Shown: positions 30,284-39,296, counted from the first letter of the stretch. The stretch is 46,496 nt of DNA from Caulobacteraceae bacterium (GCA_947475465.1 CANJLK010000025.1:1-46496); one strand, 5' to 3'. The notes: a model not told the origin generated them from the letters alone. Numbers and translations: made by a program.

Positions 30284-31443
30284 GCCGACTCCGGCTCGGG
30301 TCCGATGTAGCGGGCGCGGGGACGGATCAGGGTGTCGGCCTGGCCCTGCTCGATGGCGTGGGCGATCCAGCCGGCGCAGCGGGCCACGGCGAAGAGCGCG
30401 AATGGCGCGTCGGCGGGCAGCCTGAGGCGCTCGCAGGCGGCCATCAGGGCGAAATCGACGTTCGGGCCGACGCCGGCCACCGCCTGGACCGCCTCGCGCA
30501 GCGCCTGGAGCTCGGCCGGGGCGGTGAAGCGGTCGAGCAGGGCGAGCGCCCGGGGGTCGCCGTCCGGATAGAGCTGATGGCCGAAGCCCGGCAAGGCTCG
30601 ATCCTCCACCAGCCGGTTAGCGATGGCGGCGCGGGGGCCCTGCTGGGCGGCCTCTGCCGCGAAGGTCCGAACGGCCGCCGTCGCTCCGCCGTGCCTGGGC
30701 CCGGAAAGGGTCGCCAGACCGGCCAGGGCCGCGGCGGCCAGAGAGGCGCCGGTCGAGGCCGCCACCCGGGCTGCGAAGGCCGAGGCGTTCAGCTCATGGT
30801 CGGCGACCAGCACCAGGATGCGGCGGATCAGGTCGGCGCCCGGCCCGCCGGGGCCCAGGCCCCAGGCCAGCGCCAGCCGGTTGTGGATGGCCCCGCCGGT
30901 GACGCTGCCGGCCACGGCGTCGGTTAAGACGTCCAGCAGGGTCGCGGCCTCGACGGCCAGCGCCAGGGGATGGCGGCCCCGGGCCGGAGGGTCGGCCGCC
31001 GCCCGCGTCGCCATCGCCAGAAAAGCGCGGGTGCGCATGTCTGGGTGGTCCGGCGGCTCCGGCCGTTCGGTGCGCTTCAGCGCCGCCCCGTGCCCGCCGC
31101 GCAGGAGGCGGGCCACCGATTCCAGGGTCTCGGTCTCGGCCAGGCGGATGGCGTCGCGGCCCCGGTAGAACAGTCGCCCGCCGGCCACCGTGGTGATCTC
31201 GGAAGCCAGGACCGGCTCGCCCCAGGCGATGGCCCCGGTGGCCACGTCGGAGACCTTGCGGCTGCGGGCCTTGCGCTGGGTGAGCGCAGCAATGTCGGCG
31301 GCGCGGTAGAGGCAGCGGCGCGGATCGCCCGGGTCGGGCCGCACTTGGACCCGGCCGCGGCTCACATAGGCGTAGAGCGTCTGCGGGCGCACCCCCAGCC
31401 GATCCCGAGCTTCCTCGGCGGCGATCCAGTCTGCTGCGGGCAT
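30280..31443 (-). CDS. Citrate synthase-fold protein with N-terminal helix-turn-helix
   Basis: The 387-aa product begins with a MerR/excisionase-like DNA-binding segment (WIAAEEARDRLGVRPQTLYA, then YVSRGRVQVRPDPGD and LYRAADIAAL, residues 1-55), then a full citrate synthase domain. Active-site stretches are DHELNASAFAAR, GPRHGGA, GFGHQLYPDGDPRA and NVDFALMA. The usual GFGHRVY reads GFGHQLY, so an Arg that normally contacts substrate is Gln; the NVDF Asp is kept. It may act as an enzyme, or as a regulator that senses acyl-CoA or oxaloacetate through the synthase fold. It is divergent from a second citrate synthase gene. Confidence 0.82.
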   Translation of the reverse strand: MPAADWIAAEEARDRLGVRPQTLYAYVSRGRVQVRPDPGDPRRCLYRAADIAALTQRKARSRKVSDVATGAIAWGEPVLASEITTVAGGRLFYRGRDAIRLAETETLESVARLLRGGHGAALKRTERPEPPDHPDMRTRAFLAMATRAAADPPARGRHPLALAVEAATLLDVLTDAVAGSVTGGAIHNRLALAWGLGPGGPGADLIRRILVLVADHELNASAFAARVAASTGASLAAAALAGLATLSGPRHGGATAAVRTFAAEAAQQGPRAAIANRLVEDRALPGFGHQLYPDGDPRALALLDRFTAPAELQALREAVQAVAGVGPNVDFALMAACERLRLPADAPFALFAVARCAGWIAHAIEQGQADTLIRPRARYIGPEPESA

Positions 31444-31535
31444 CGGCTGTCTATATATTGATTATATTGATCAAGATTGACGATATCATCCTGACGGCAT
31501 TTCTAGGCGGCATCAAGACCGGATTGGAGACCCAA
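31444..31535. promoter_or_regulatory. Shared divergent promoter/operator region of the citrate synthase pair
   Basis: The 92-bp gap is A+T-rich compared with its surroundings. ATTGA occurs at 31457, 31466 and 31476, that is every 9-10 bp on one helix face, and the middle copy is part of the palindrome TTGATCAA (31467-31474). This resembles a cooperative operator. The HTH-bearing citrate synthase homologue transcribed from here is an obvious candidate ligand for it. Confidence 0.45.
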
Positions 31536-32621
31536 ATGTCGGATGGATTGGAAGACGTCGTCGCCGCGGACACGGTGCTGTCGGATGTGGACGGCAAGGC
31601 CGGGCGGCTGATCATCCGCGGCTACTCCCTGGACGAGCTGGCCGGGCGCGCCAGCTTCGAGGAGGCGACCCGCCTGTTGTGGGATGGTTTCTTCGACAGC
31701 CTGCCCGCCGACCTCGCTCCAGCGCTGGGCGCCGCGCGCGCCGAGGTGTTCGCCGAGGTGGCGGCGCTGGACACCGGCCTCCTCGACCGCACCCCCATCG
31801 AGGCGGTCCGCGCGCTCCTCGCCCGGCTGGCGGACGGCGACGATCTGGCGACCGCGCTCAGGCTGGCGGCCGCGCCCGCCGTCTTCACCGCCGCCGTAGT
31901 CCGCGCCCAGGCGGGCGAGGCGCCCGTCGCGCCCGATCCTTCCCTGGCCCACGCCGCCGACCTCCTGCGGATGTTGCGCGGCCGGCTGGCGACACCCGCC
32001 GAGGCCGCCGCCCTCGACACCTATCTGGTGACGGTCAGCGACCATGGTCTAAACGCCTCGACCTTCGCCGCCCGGGTGGTGGCCTCGACCCGCGCGGGCC
32101 TCGGCTCGGCGGTCCTGGCGGGAATCAGCGCGCTGAAGGGACCCCTGCACGGCGGCGCGCCCGGGCCGATCATCGAGATGCTGGATGGGATCGGAAAGCC
32201 CTCCAACGCCCGGGCCTGGATCGAGGCGGCCCTGGCGCGCGGCGACCGGCTGATGGGCTTCGGCCACCGTGTCTACCGGGTGCGAGATCCCCGGGCCGAT
32301 GCGCTCAAGGGCGCGGTGCGGCGGATGAGCGAGGGCTCCAACATCCGGCCCGGTCGGCTGGCCTTCGCGGAGGCGGTTGAGCAGGCGGCGCTCGCCATTC
32401 TGCGGGAACGCAAGCCCGACCGGGCGCTGGACACCAATGTCGAGTTCTACACCGCGCTCCTGCTCGAGGCGCTGGACTTCCCACCCTCCGCCTTCACCTG
32501 CGTCTTCGCCGCGGGCCGCGTCAGCGGCTGGATCGCGCACGCCCGCGAGCAGCTGGCCGGCGGCCGCCTCATCCGTCCCCAGTCGCGCTATGTGGGCCCG
32601 GTGGCCAAGGTCGCGGCCTAG
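31536..32621 (+). CDS. Citrate synthase / 2-methylcitrate synthase-like enzyme
   Basis: The 361-aa product condenses an acyl-CoA with oxaloacetate or a related acid. Motifs are DHGLNASTFAARV, LKGPLHGGAPG (His), MGFGHRVYRVRDPRA (His and Arg) and NVEFYTALLLEAL. The catalytic Asp of NVDF is Glu here, a variant that I recall also from mycobacterial CitA-type proteins. It is shorter than the housekeeping type II GltA, so it is probably an accessory citrate or methylcitrate synthase. GGAGA lies upstream of the ATG at 31536. It is divergent from the HTH-bearing homologue and convergent with the LuxR-hydrolase gene. Confidence 0.86.
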   Translation: MSDGLEDVVAADTVLSDVDGKAGRLIIRGYSLDELAGRASFEEATRLLWDGFFDSLPADLAPALGAARAEVFAEVAALDTGLLDRTPIEAVRALLARLADGDDLATALRLAAAPAVFTAAVVRAQAGEAPVAPDPSLAHAADLLRMLRGRLATPAEAAALDTYLVTVSDHGLNASTFAARVVASTRAGLGSAVLAGISALKGPLHGGAPGPIIEMLDGIGKPSNARAWIEAALARGDRLMGFGHRVYRVRDPRADALKGAVRRMSEGSNIRPGRLAFAEAVEQAALAILRERKPDRALDTNVEFYTALLLEALDFPPSAFTCVFAAGRVSGWIAHAREQLAGGRLIRPQSRYVGPVAKVAA

Positions 32622-34369
32622 AAGCGCGCGAGCCTGTCCAGCACTTCGGGCCAGTGCTTGAGGCAAAGGTAGTTGCCGATGTCCGGCACGATGCGGAACT
32701 CGCCCAGGGCCTGGCCCAGCCAGGCGCGCACCTCGTCGGGGGTCGCATAGGCGTCCTCCGCCCCGTGCCACGCCACCACCGGCGGCAGGTCGGGCTGGTT
32801 GCGGACATCGTCCAGCCGCTGCGACTGGCTGAGCTCCAGGGCCGTGCCCCGGCTGCCCTGGGCCAGGGCCTCGCTCATGCCGGCCGTCAGGGCGTCGATG
32901 ATCTGCGGGTTGGCGGCGAGATAGGCCGCGTCGCCGGGCGACACCGCAGAGGCGGTCATGATCTGGCGCATGATCCCCCGCGTCAGGCGAAGGCGCACGA
33001 TCGAAAAGAAGGCCTCGGCGATCCACGGATGGTTCCTGATCCGCCGTTCCAGGGCCACCATTGGGCTCTGGTTCGCGGCCGGCTTCGAACCCTGGGGCGG
33101 ACGGGGCGATAGGAGCAATAGGCCCGCGGCGGCGCGCGGGGCGAGCATCGCCGCGGCCAGGGCGTAGTGGGCGCCCGAGGTGATACTGACAAACAGGGCG
33201 TCGACGAACCCCAGGCCCTCGGCGATGGCAAGCATGTCCCGCGCGCCGCCTTCCAGCGTCGGGTCGGCCACCGGATCGGAACGGCCGACACCGGCCCGGT
33301 CGGGCGCCAGGATGCGCAGGCCAAGGTCGCGGCAGGCCGCGTCCGTGCCCGAGGGCAGGAGGCTGGCGCCCAATCCGCCGTGGAAGGCGACCACAGGGCG
33401 GCCGTCGGTCGGACCGTAGAGGCGGTAGGCCAGATTACGGCCGTCCGGCAGGTGGAAAATTCGCACCTCGGGCGCGAAATCAGGGTTCTGCGCCACCGCC
33501 TTGGCCTCGCCGCCCACCTGCGTCCACAACTGGCCAAGGTCCGTCAGGGCCCGCACCAGGTCGGTCTGGCGGTTGACGCCCACCTTGTCGAAGATCGCGT
33601 TGAGCTGGTTGCGCACCGTATTGACGCTCAGACCCGCGCGGTCGGCGAAAGCGCGCAGCGAGGCGCCGTCGCAAAGGCCCATGGCCAGCCGCACCTCCTC
33701 GGGCGTCAGGCCAAAAGCGTCGGCCAGGCTGCCGCCCACGGGGTCTTCGCTGCGGGTGGCGTGGGCGATGACAGCGATGCCATCGCCGAAAGCCTGTCCC
33801 TCCGGACCCAGGCCCTCGCGCAGGGCCGCGGGCAGACGGTCCAGGCGCACCGCATAGGCGAAAGCCGGCTGGTCGAGCCCTACGATCGTCAGTCGCACCA
33901 GTTGCGGCCCGCCGCCGCCATCGCGCACCCGGGCCCGGGCGGCCTGCAGGGTTTCGATGTTCTCCGGCGCCGGGGCCTCGCCTGGCCGCGGCAGCAGGCC
34001 GGCGAGCAGTGAGCCCGCCGCCTCCGCATTGCCGATGACCGAGCGTCCATTGTCACGGACCGCGAGCACGGCTAGGCGCGGCGGTGCGGGACCGGGCGCC
34101 GTGGCCTGCGCCGCCGTCGAGCGCGCGACCTGCTCGGCCCCGCCCACCATGGCGGCCAGCAACGGCTGGTGGGCGTCCGGCACGCCGGTCTCAAGCGAAA
34201 GCCTTCCGATGAACGCCGGCCACTCCTCCGGGTCCGCGGCCAGCTGATAGAGCGCGCCGACCAGCATCGCCGCACCCGGGTCCGGGCTCCATCGGGCGGC
34301 GGGCGGCTCGTCTTGCGTGGTCAACGCAACTCCACTTCCTCCCGGCCCAAACTTGGTCGAGAGCGGCAT
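32618..34369 (-). CDS. LuxR-type HTH regulator fused to an alpha/beta-hydrolase domain
   Basis: The 583-aa protein has three parts: an N-terminal region of unknown fold (about 1-210), a LuxR-type HTH (219-282, FGLTPEEVRLAMGL, then LSVNTVRNQLNAIFDKVGV) and an alpha/beta-hydrolase domain (about 300-583). The oxyanion strand AFHGGLG and the acid Asp539 (HGAEDAY) are present. The nucleophile elbow reads SITSG (395-399), with Thr397 where Ser is expected, and the catalytic His position reads GNYL (Asn566). The hydrolase domain is therefore probably inactive and may serve as a ligand sensor. Similar fusions occur in Caulobacterales and sphingomonads. Confidence 0.85.
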   Translation of the reverse strand: MPLSTKFGPGGSGVALTTQDEPPAARWSPDPGAAMLVGALYQLAADPEEWPAFIGRLSLETGVPDAHQPLLAAMVGGAEQVARSTAAQATAPGPAPPRLAVLAVRDNGRSVIGNAEAAGSLLAGLLPRPGEAPAPENIETLQAARARVRDGGGGPQLVRLTIVGLDQPAFAYAVRLDRLPAALREGLGPEGQAFGDGIAVIAHATRSEDPVGGSLADAFGLTPEEVRLAMGLCDGASLRAFADRAGLSVNTVRNQLNAIFDKVGVNRQTDLVRALTDLGQLWTQVGGEAKAVAQNPDFAPEVRIFHLPDGRNLAYRLYGPTDGRPVVAFHGGLGASLLPSGTDAACRDLGLRILAPDRAGVGRSDPVADPTLEGGARDMLAIAEGLGFVDALFVSITSGAHYALAAAMLAPRAAAGLLLLSPRPPQGSKPAANQSPMVALERRIRNHPWIAEAFFSIVRLRLTRGIMRQIMTASAVSPGDAAYLAANPQIIDALTAGMSEALAQGSRGTALELSQSQRLDDVRNQPDLPPVVAWHGAEDAYATPDEVRAWLGQALGEFRIVPDIGNYLCLKHWPEVLDRLARF

Positions 34370-34468
34370 TTACTGCGGGTACGCGCGCCGCAGGGCGAAT
34401 GTTCCTTAGTCGGCCGGGCGCGTAAATGGCTGATCGGCGCTGGCGGGCCGTGATCGCGCCGTTGCGGC

Positions 34469-35674
34469 CTATTGAAGCGCAGTCTCCAGCGCGCCCGCCA
34501 GGTCGCCTCGACGTTCGACCCGCACGCCGGCCAGGCCCAGCCAGCCGGCCATCAGCCGCAGCTCCGCCGCCAGACCCGTCGCGGTGGCCTCGCTGGCCCA
34601 GGGCTCGGCGTGGCTGGCCTGGACGATCAGGACGCCCGCCTTGCGGTCGGCCTTCAGATCGACGCGGGCGGTGATGGCGTCGCCCTCCAGAAACGGCAGG
34701 ACATAGTAGCCGTGGGTGCGCTTGTGGGCCGGGGTGTAGATCTCCAGCCGCACGCGGACGCCGAACATCCGCTCGGTCCGTTCGCGAAACCAGATGGCGT
34801 TGTCGAAGGGCGAGAGCAGCGCCCGGGCTGCGATCCGCCGGGGACGGCGCGCGGCGGGATCGAGATAGGCCTGTTCGCGCCAGCCCTTCACCGCCATGGG
34901 CAGCAGGTCGCCGCCCTCAACCAGCTCGGCCAGGCGGACCTTGGTCTCCGCCACGCCCAGGCGGAAATAGTCGCGCAGGTCGCGTTCGGTGGCCACGCCC
35001 ATGGCGCGCGCGGCGGTCATCAGCAGCGCCCGCTGGGCCACGTCGCGCGGCGGGGTCGGCGCGCCCGCGACGGCCTTGGGCAAGACCTTGCCGGTGATCC
35101 CATAGACCCGCTCGAAGGTCCCCCGCCGGGTGGCGGTGGTCAGCTCGCCGGTCCAGAAAAGGCCCTCAAGCGCGCGCTTGGAATCGCTCCAGCCCCACCA
35201 GCCGCCCTGGCCCTTGAGGCCGACCTCCAGCTCCGACGCCGCCAGCGGCCCGCGAGCCTCGATCTCGCCGAGCGCCCGGTCGACCAGGTCGCGCCGCTCG
35301 CGCAGGAACCGGGCGATCCCCTTCCAGACGCCGACGCCTTGCCAGGCGTCCTCCATGCGCCAGCGCAGCAGCGGCTGGCTGGCCATGGGCAGCAGCGAGG
35401 CCTCATGGGCCCAGTATTCCACCAGGCCCGGTTTCCGGCCCCAGGCGACCTCGTCGAGCAGCCCGCGCGGATAGGCGCCCAGGCGCGAAAAGGCCGGCAG
35501 GTAGTGGGTCCGCGACACCACATTGACGCTGTCGATCTGCACCACGCCCAGCCGGTCGATCAGCTTCAGCAGCTCGCCGCGGCCAACCGTGCCTTCGGGC
35601 CGCGCCACCCCGAACCCCTGGGCCGCCAGGGCGATCCGGCGGGCCTCTCCGGCGCTCAGAACATCTCGGCTCAC
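34469..35674 (-). CDS. YcaQ/AlkZ-type crosslink-repair DNA glycosylase
   Basis: The 401-aa product belongs to the winged-helix HTH_42 family, whose members unhook interstrand crosslinks and alkylated bases from DNA. The catalytic QxD motif is visible as VVQIDSVN near residue 47, followed by SRTHYLPAFSRLGAY and YWAHEASLLPM, and later FDNAIWFRERTERMFG and KRTHGYYVLPFLEGDAI. The start is GTG with GAGG about ten bases upstream. No partner repair gene is adjacent. Confidence 0.9.
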   Translation of the reverse strand: MSRDVLSAGEARRIALAAQGFGVARPEGTVGRGELLKLIDRLGVVQIDSVNVVSRTHYLPAFSRLGAYPRGLLDEVAWGRKPGLVEYWAHEASLLPMASQPLLRWRMEDAWQGVGVWKGIARFLRERRDLVDRALGEIEARGPLAASELEVGLKGQGGWWGWSDSKRALEGLFWTGELTTATRRGTFERVYGITGKVLPKAVAGAPTPPRDVAQRALLMTAARAMGVATERDLRDYFRLGVAETKVRLAELVEGGDLLPMAVKGWREQAYLDPAARRPRRIAARALLSPFDNAIWFRERTERMFGVRVRLEIYTPAHKRTHGYYVLPFLEGDAITARVDLKADRKAGVLIVQASHAEPWASEATATGLAAELRLMAGWLGLAGVRVERRGDLAGALETALQ

Positions 35675-35831
35675 GTCGAATTATCCTCGCAGCGTCGCTG
35701 TCGCCCGGTTCACGGGTTCAGCCTTGAATTCGAACGAACCCAGAACGATATTCGTAAACCAATGGTTAACAGCCTTGGCCTTGTACCCGTTGGGAAGCCG
35801 GAACAAAGGCGGATTTGGGCGGCATGGTTCG

Positions 35832-36596
35832 TCAGGGGGCGAGGCGCCCGTCGCTGATCGCCGAGGGCTCGAATTCGAACAGAACCTCAGGGTCGGGGGC
35901 GGCCAGAATCTTGGCGATCTTCTTCGGCGCCAGGGCCTGGACCAGGTGCCGCAGGATGTTCAGGCGGGCCTGCTTCTTGTGGTCCGCCCGCACGCAGAAC
36001 CACGGCGCCTGGGCCGTCGAGGTGCGCACGAGCATCTCGTTGCGGGCCTGGGAATAGGCGTCCCATTTTCCCTGGGCCGCGGCGTCCAGGGGCGAGGACT
36101 TGAGGATCTTCAAGGGATCTGTGCGGCGTTCCTTGAGGCGCTTGGCCTGTTCGTCCTTGGACACGTCCAGCCACAGCTTCACGAGCTTCAGGTCGCTTTC
36201 CAGCAGCATGGCCTCGAAAGTCGGCACGTCGCGCAGGAACACCTGCTTTTCCTGCTCCGTCGCGAAATCCATCACCCGCTCGACGCCAGCGCGGTTGTAC
36301 CAGGAGCGGTTGAAGATCACCGTCTCGCCGCTGGCCGGCAGGCGCGGGACGTAGCGCTGGAAATACCACTGGCTGCGTTCGCGGTCGGAAGGCTTGGGCA
36401 GCGCCACGATGCGCGTGCTGCGCACCGACAGGTGCTCGGTGACAACCCTGATCGAGCCGTCCTTCCCGGCCGCGTCGCGCCCCTCGAAGATGATCAGAGC
36501 CTTCTCGCCGCTCTCCATGGCCTGCTGCTGCCAGTGGACAAGCGCCAGCTGGTGCTGCTCGAGTTCCGTCATGTCGTCGTCATCGTGCTTGGCCAT
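35832..36596 (-). CDS. ppk2: Polyphosphate kinase 2 (PPK2 family)
   Basis: The 254-aa product transfers phosphate between polyphosphate and nucleotides. Walker A is FEGRDAAGKDG, the lid region includes PKPSDRERSQWYFQRYV, and Walker B-like FNRSWYNRAGVERVM follows, all typical of PPK2. The single-domain length fits class I enzymes, which mainly phosphorylate nucleoside diphosphates. The N-terminus is acidic and His-bearing (MAKHDDDDMTELEQHQ). I start at 36596; the frame stays open to 36623. It is divergent from rsmE. Confidence 0.93.
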   Translation of the reverse strand: MAKHDDDDMTELEQHQLALVHWQQQAMESGEKALIIFEGRDAAGKDGSIRVVTEHLSVRSTRIVALPKPSDRERSQWYFQRYVPRLPASGETVIFNRSWYNRAGVERVMDFATEQEKQVFLRDVPTFEAMLLESDLKLVKLWLDVSKDEQAKRLKERRTDPLKILKSSPLDAAAQGKWDAYSQARNEMLVRTSTAQAPWFCVRADHKKQARLNILRHLVQALAPKKIAKILAAPDPEVLFEFEPSAISDGRLAP

Positions 36597-36697
36597 GACG
36601 GCATTAACGCCCGAGCGCGCCAATCAACTCAACTCTGAACGTCACACGCGGGGAAGACGATCTTTGAGCGGGCGGTGGAGCGCGCTAAACCCTCCCC

Positions 36698-37420
36698 ATG
36701 ATCCGCCTGTTCATACCCCACGACCTGGCCGCCGGCGCCGAACTGGCGCTGGACCCGGGGCAGAGCCGCTATCTCGCGGCGGTGATGCGCCAGGAAGTGG
36801 GCGACGAAATCCTTCTGTTCAACGGCCGCGACGGCGAATGGCGCGCCCGGATCAGCGCTGTCACCAAGCGGGCGGTGGCGGTAAGCGCGATCGCCCTTGA
36901 GCGCCCCCAGGCGACCGGCCCGGACCTCGATCTGGTCATCGCACTGGTCAAGCGGGCGCGGGTCGAGACCATCGTCGAGAAGGCCGCCGAACTGGGCGCG
37001 CGCCGTGTCCGGCTGGCGGTCACCGAACGCACCAACGCGGACCGCGCCCGGGTGGACCGGCTAACCGCCATCGCGACAGAGGCCGCTGAACAGACGGGCA
37101 GGCTCGACGTGCCGCTGATCGCGGAACCCGTGAAGCTGGAGCGCCTGATCGCGGAATGGGAGCCTGGACGAGCCCTGATGTTCTGCGACGAGGCGGGCGA
37201 CGCCTTGCCGGTGATCGGCGCCCTGCGGGACAGGCCGTCCGGCCCCTGGGCGATCCTGATTGGGCCGGAGGGCGGCTTCTCGCCCGTGGAACGCCAGCGT
37301 CTGCGGGGCCTTTCCTATGCGGTCCCGGTCTCCCTGGGCCCCCGGATCCTGCGGGCCGACACCGCGGCGATCAGCGCCCTGACGCTGTGGCAGTCGGTGT
37401 TGGGAGACTGGACCTCTTGA
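36698..37420 (+). CDS. rsmE: 16S rRNA (uracil1498-N3)-methyltransferase
   Basis: The 240-aa SPOUT-class enzyme methylates U1498 in the decoding centre of 16S rRNA. The N-terminal PUA-like domain has YLAAVMRQEVGDEILLFNG, and the C-terminal trefoil knot shows LIGPEGGFSPVE and LGPRILRADTAAISAL, the SAM-binding loops. It precedes gshA by 79 nt on the same strand, a frequent alphaproteobacterial pairing. Confidence 0.95.
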   Translation: MIRLFIPHDLAAGAELALDPGQSRYLAAVMRQEVGDEILLFNGRDGEWRARISAVTKRAVAVSAIALERPQATGPDLDLVIALVKRARVETIVEKAAELGARRVRLAVTERTNADRARVDRLTAIATEAAEQTGRLDVPLIAEPVKLERLIAEWEPGRALMFCDEAGDALPVIGALRDRPSGPWAILIGPEGGFSPVERQRLRGLSYAVPVSLGPRILRADTAAISALTLWQSVLGDWTS

Positions 37421-37499
37421 GCTTGGCGCAATTGCGCCCACCTAGTTACTCGACGTAAAGAGCCTGCCGTTCTCGGCGCGGCCGGGGGAAGGACACCAT

Positions 37500-38855
37500 A
37501 TGGCCGAGGCCGCCTGCGACGACCGCCCCCTGACGTTCGACGACCTTGTCGCCTGGTTCGACAAGGGGTCAAAGCCCGCGGACCAGTGGCGGGTCGGGGC
37601 CGAGCACGAGAAGTTCGTCTTCCACCTGGCCGGCCACACGCCCGTCCCCTACGAGCCCGCCGGCATCAGGGCGCTGTTGGACGGCCTGACCCGCTACGGC
37701 TGGACGCCGGTCATGGAGGCTGGCCATGTCATCGCGCTGGAACGCGGCAAGGCCAATGTGAGCCTCGAGCCTGGCGGCCAGTTCGAACTCTCCGGCGCGC
37801 CGTTGGAGACCATTCACGACATCTGCGACGAGACCGGCCAGCACCTGACCGAGGTCAAGGCCGTGGCGGACGAACTGGGCCTGGGCTTCCTGGGCCTGGG
37901 CTTCACCCCCGTCTGGCGGCGTGACGAGATCCCGGTCATGCCCAAGGGCCGCTACAAGATCATGCGCGAATACATGCCCAAGGTCGGCGGGCTCGGCCTC
38001 GACATGATGTTCCGCACCTGCACTGTGCAGGCCAATCTCGACTTCGGCTCCGAGGCCGACATGGTGCTGAAATTCCGCACCAGCCTGGCCCTGCAGCCGA
38101 TCTGCACGGCGCTGTTCGCCAATTCCCCGTTCGTGGAGGGCAGGCCCTCCGGCTTCCTCTCGGCCCGCGCCAACGTCTGGACCGACACTGATCCCGACCG
38201 GACCGGCATGCTGGACTTCGTGTTCCGCGACGGTTTCGGTTTCGAGACCTATGCGAAGTACGCCCTCGACGTGCCGATGTATTTCGCCAAGCGCGGCGAC
38301 CGCTACATCGATCTGTCGGGCCGCTCGTTCCGCCAGTTCATGGAGGGCAAGCTCAACGACATGCCGGGCCAGCGCCCGACCATCAAGGACTGGGCCGACC
38401 ACACCACGACGATCTTCCCGGAGGTGCGGCTCAAGCAGTACCTGGAGATGCGCGGCGCCGACTCAGGCCCCTGGGGCCGGCTTTGCGCGCTGCCGGCGCT
38501 CTGGGCGGGCATTTTCTACGACAGCGCCGCGCTCGCCGCCGCCTGGGACCTCTGCAAGGACTGGAACATCGCCGACCATGAGCGCCTGCGCGCCGACGTC
38601 GCCCGCCAGGGCCTGAAGGCGCAGATCGCCGGCCGCACCGTCCAGGACGTGGCCAAGGACATGGTGGCCATCGCCCGTGGGGGCCTGAAACGCCGCAACC
38701 GCCTGTCGGGCGGCATGGTCGACGAGACCGGCTACCTCTCCGAACTGGAAGCCATCGCCGAAAGCGGCGTGACGCCGGCTGAGCGGCTGCTGGAACTCTA
38801 CCACGGCCCCTGGCAAGGTGACGCCGGGCGGGTCTTCGAAGACTTCGCCTACTGA
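37500..38855 (+). CDS. gshA: Glutamate--cysteine ligase (alphaproteobacterial/plant type)
   Basis: The 451-aa cytoplasmic enzyme makes gamma-glutamylcysteine, the first step of glutathione synthesis. It matches the plant/proteobacterial class: WRVGAEHEKFVFHLAGH near the N-terminus, SLEPGGQFELSGAPLETIH, MMFRTCTVQANLDFGSEADM, SFRQFMEGKLNDMPGQRPT and TTTIFPEVRLKQYLEMRGAD. AAGGA lies upstream of the ATG. It follows rsmE and precedes the CDGSH gene with a 67-nt gap. Confidence 0.96.
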   Translation: MAEAACDDRPLTFDDLVAWFDKGSKPADQWRVGAEHEKFVFHLAGHTPVPYEPAGIRALLDGLTRYGWTPVMEAGHVIALERGKANVSLEPGGQFELSGAPLETIHDICDETGQHLTEVKAVADELGLGFLGLGFTPVWRRDEIPVMPKGRYKIMREYMPKVGGLGLDMMFRTCTVQANLDFGSEADMVLKFRTSLALQPICTALFANSPFVEGRPSGFLSARANVWTDTDPDRTGMLDFVFRDGFGFETYAKYALDVPMYFAKRGDRYIDLSGRSFRQFMEGKLNDMPGQRPTIKDWADHTTTIFPEVRLKQYLEMRGADSGPWGRLCALPALWAGIFYDSAALAAAWDLCKDWNIADHERLRADVARQGLKAQIAGRTVQDVAKDMVAIARGGLKRRNRLSGGMVDETGYLSELEAIAESGVTPAERLLELYHGPWQGDAGRVFEDFAY

Positions 38856-38922
38856 ACGCCCCAAGGCGGTCAGCCTTCAAGGCCAACACGGAAGCGCCCC
38901 CGCGGGGGCTGGAGACGAAAAC

Positions 38923-39147
38923 ATGGCGATTCAGGCGACCATCCTGCCCACCGGCCCGATCATGCTGAGCGGCGACCTCGGCGAATTCCAGATCGTCGGC
39001 GCGGACGGCCAGGCCTTCGACATCGCCGGCAAGGAGAAGGTCTACCTCTGCCGCTGCGGCGCATCGACCAACAAGCCGTTCTGCGACGGCACCCACTCGA
39101 AGATCGGCTTCCTGGCCGCCGAAGGCGCGGTCAAGTCCGGCGGCTAG
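38923..39147 (+). CDS. CDGSH-type iron-sulfur protein
   Basis: The 74-aa product contains CRCGASTNKPFCDGTH, the CDGSH motif that binds a [2Fe-2S] cluster with three Cys and one His. The rest is a small beta-sandwich-like N-terminus (LSGDLGEFQIVGADGQAF). Such proteins act in redox or iron-sulfur handling; the exact role is unknown. GGAG lies eight bases before the ATG. Being next to gshA it may respond to redox state (inference). It shares CTAG with the convergent 50-aa gene. Confidence 0.9.
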   Translation: MAIQATILPTGPIMLSGDLGEFQIVGADGQAFDIAGKEKVYLCRCGASTNKPFCDGTHSKIGFLAAEGAVKSGG

Positions 39148-39296
39148 CCCCCGTCGCCGTCCACGTCGAGTTCCTCGACATTAGGCTCCCAGGGCTCGGC
39201 CTGGGACGCGCCCGCACCGGAGTCGGTGTGCTTGACGATCTCGTCGACGCGCTCGGCCTCGGCCGGTGTGGTGGGCGTGGTTTTCGGATCGGGCAT
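39144..39296 (-). CDS. Small acidic protein (50 aa), unknown function
   Basis: The reverse strand encodes MPDPKTTPTTPAEAERVDEI followed by 30 more residues ending in an Asp/Glu-rich, Gly-terminated tail (EELDVDGDGG). AAGGAG sits seven bases before the ATG, an excellent ribosome binding site, which together with the shared CTAG stop supports a real gene. The protein is hydrophilic, strongly acidic and probably disordered, with one Trp and no Cys. I do not recognise a family. Confidence 0.65.
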   Translation of the reverse strand: MPDPKTTPTTPAEAERVDEIVKHTDSGAGASQAEPWEPNVEELDVDGDGG

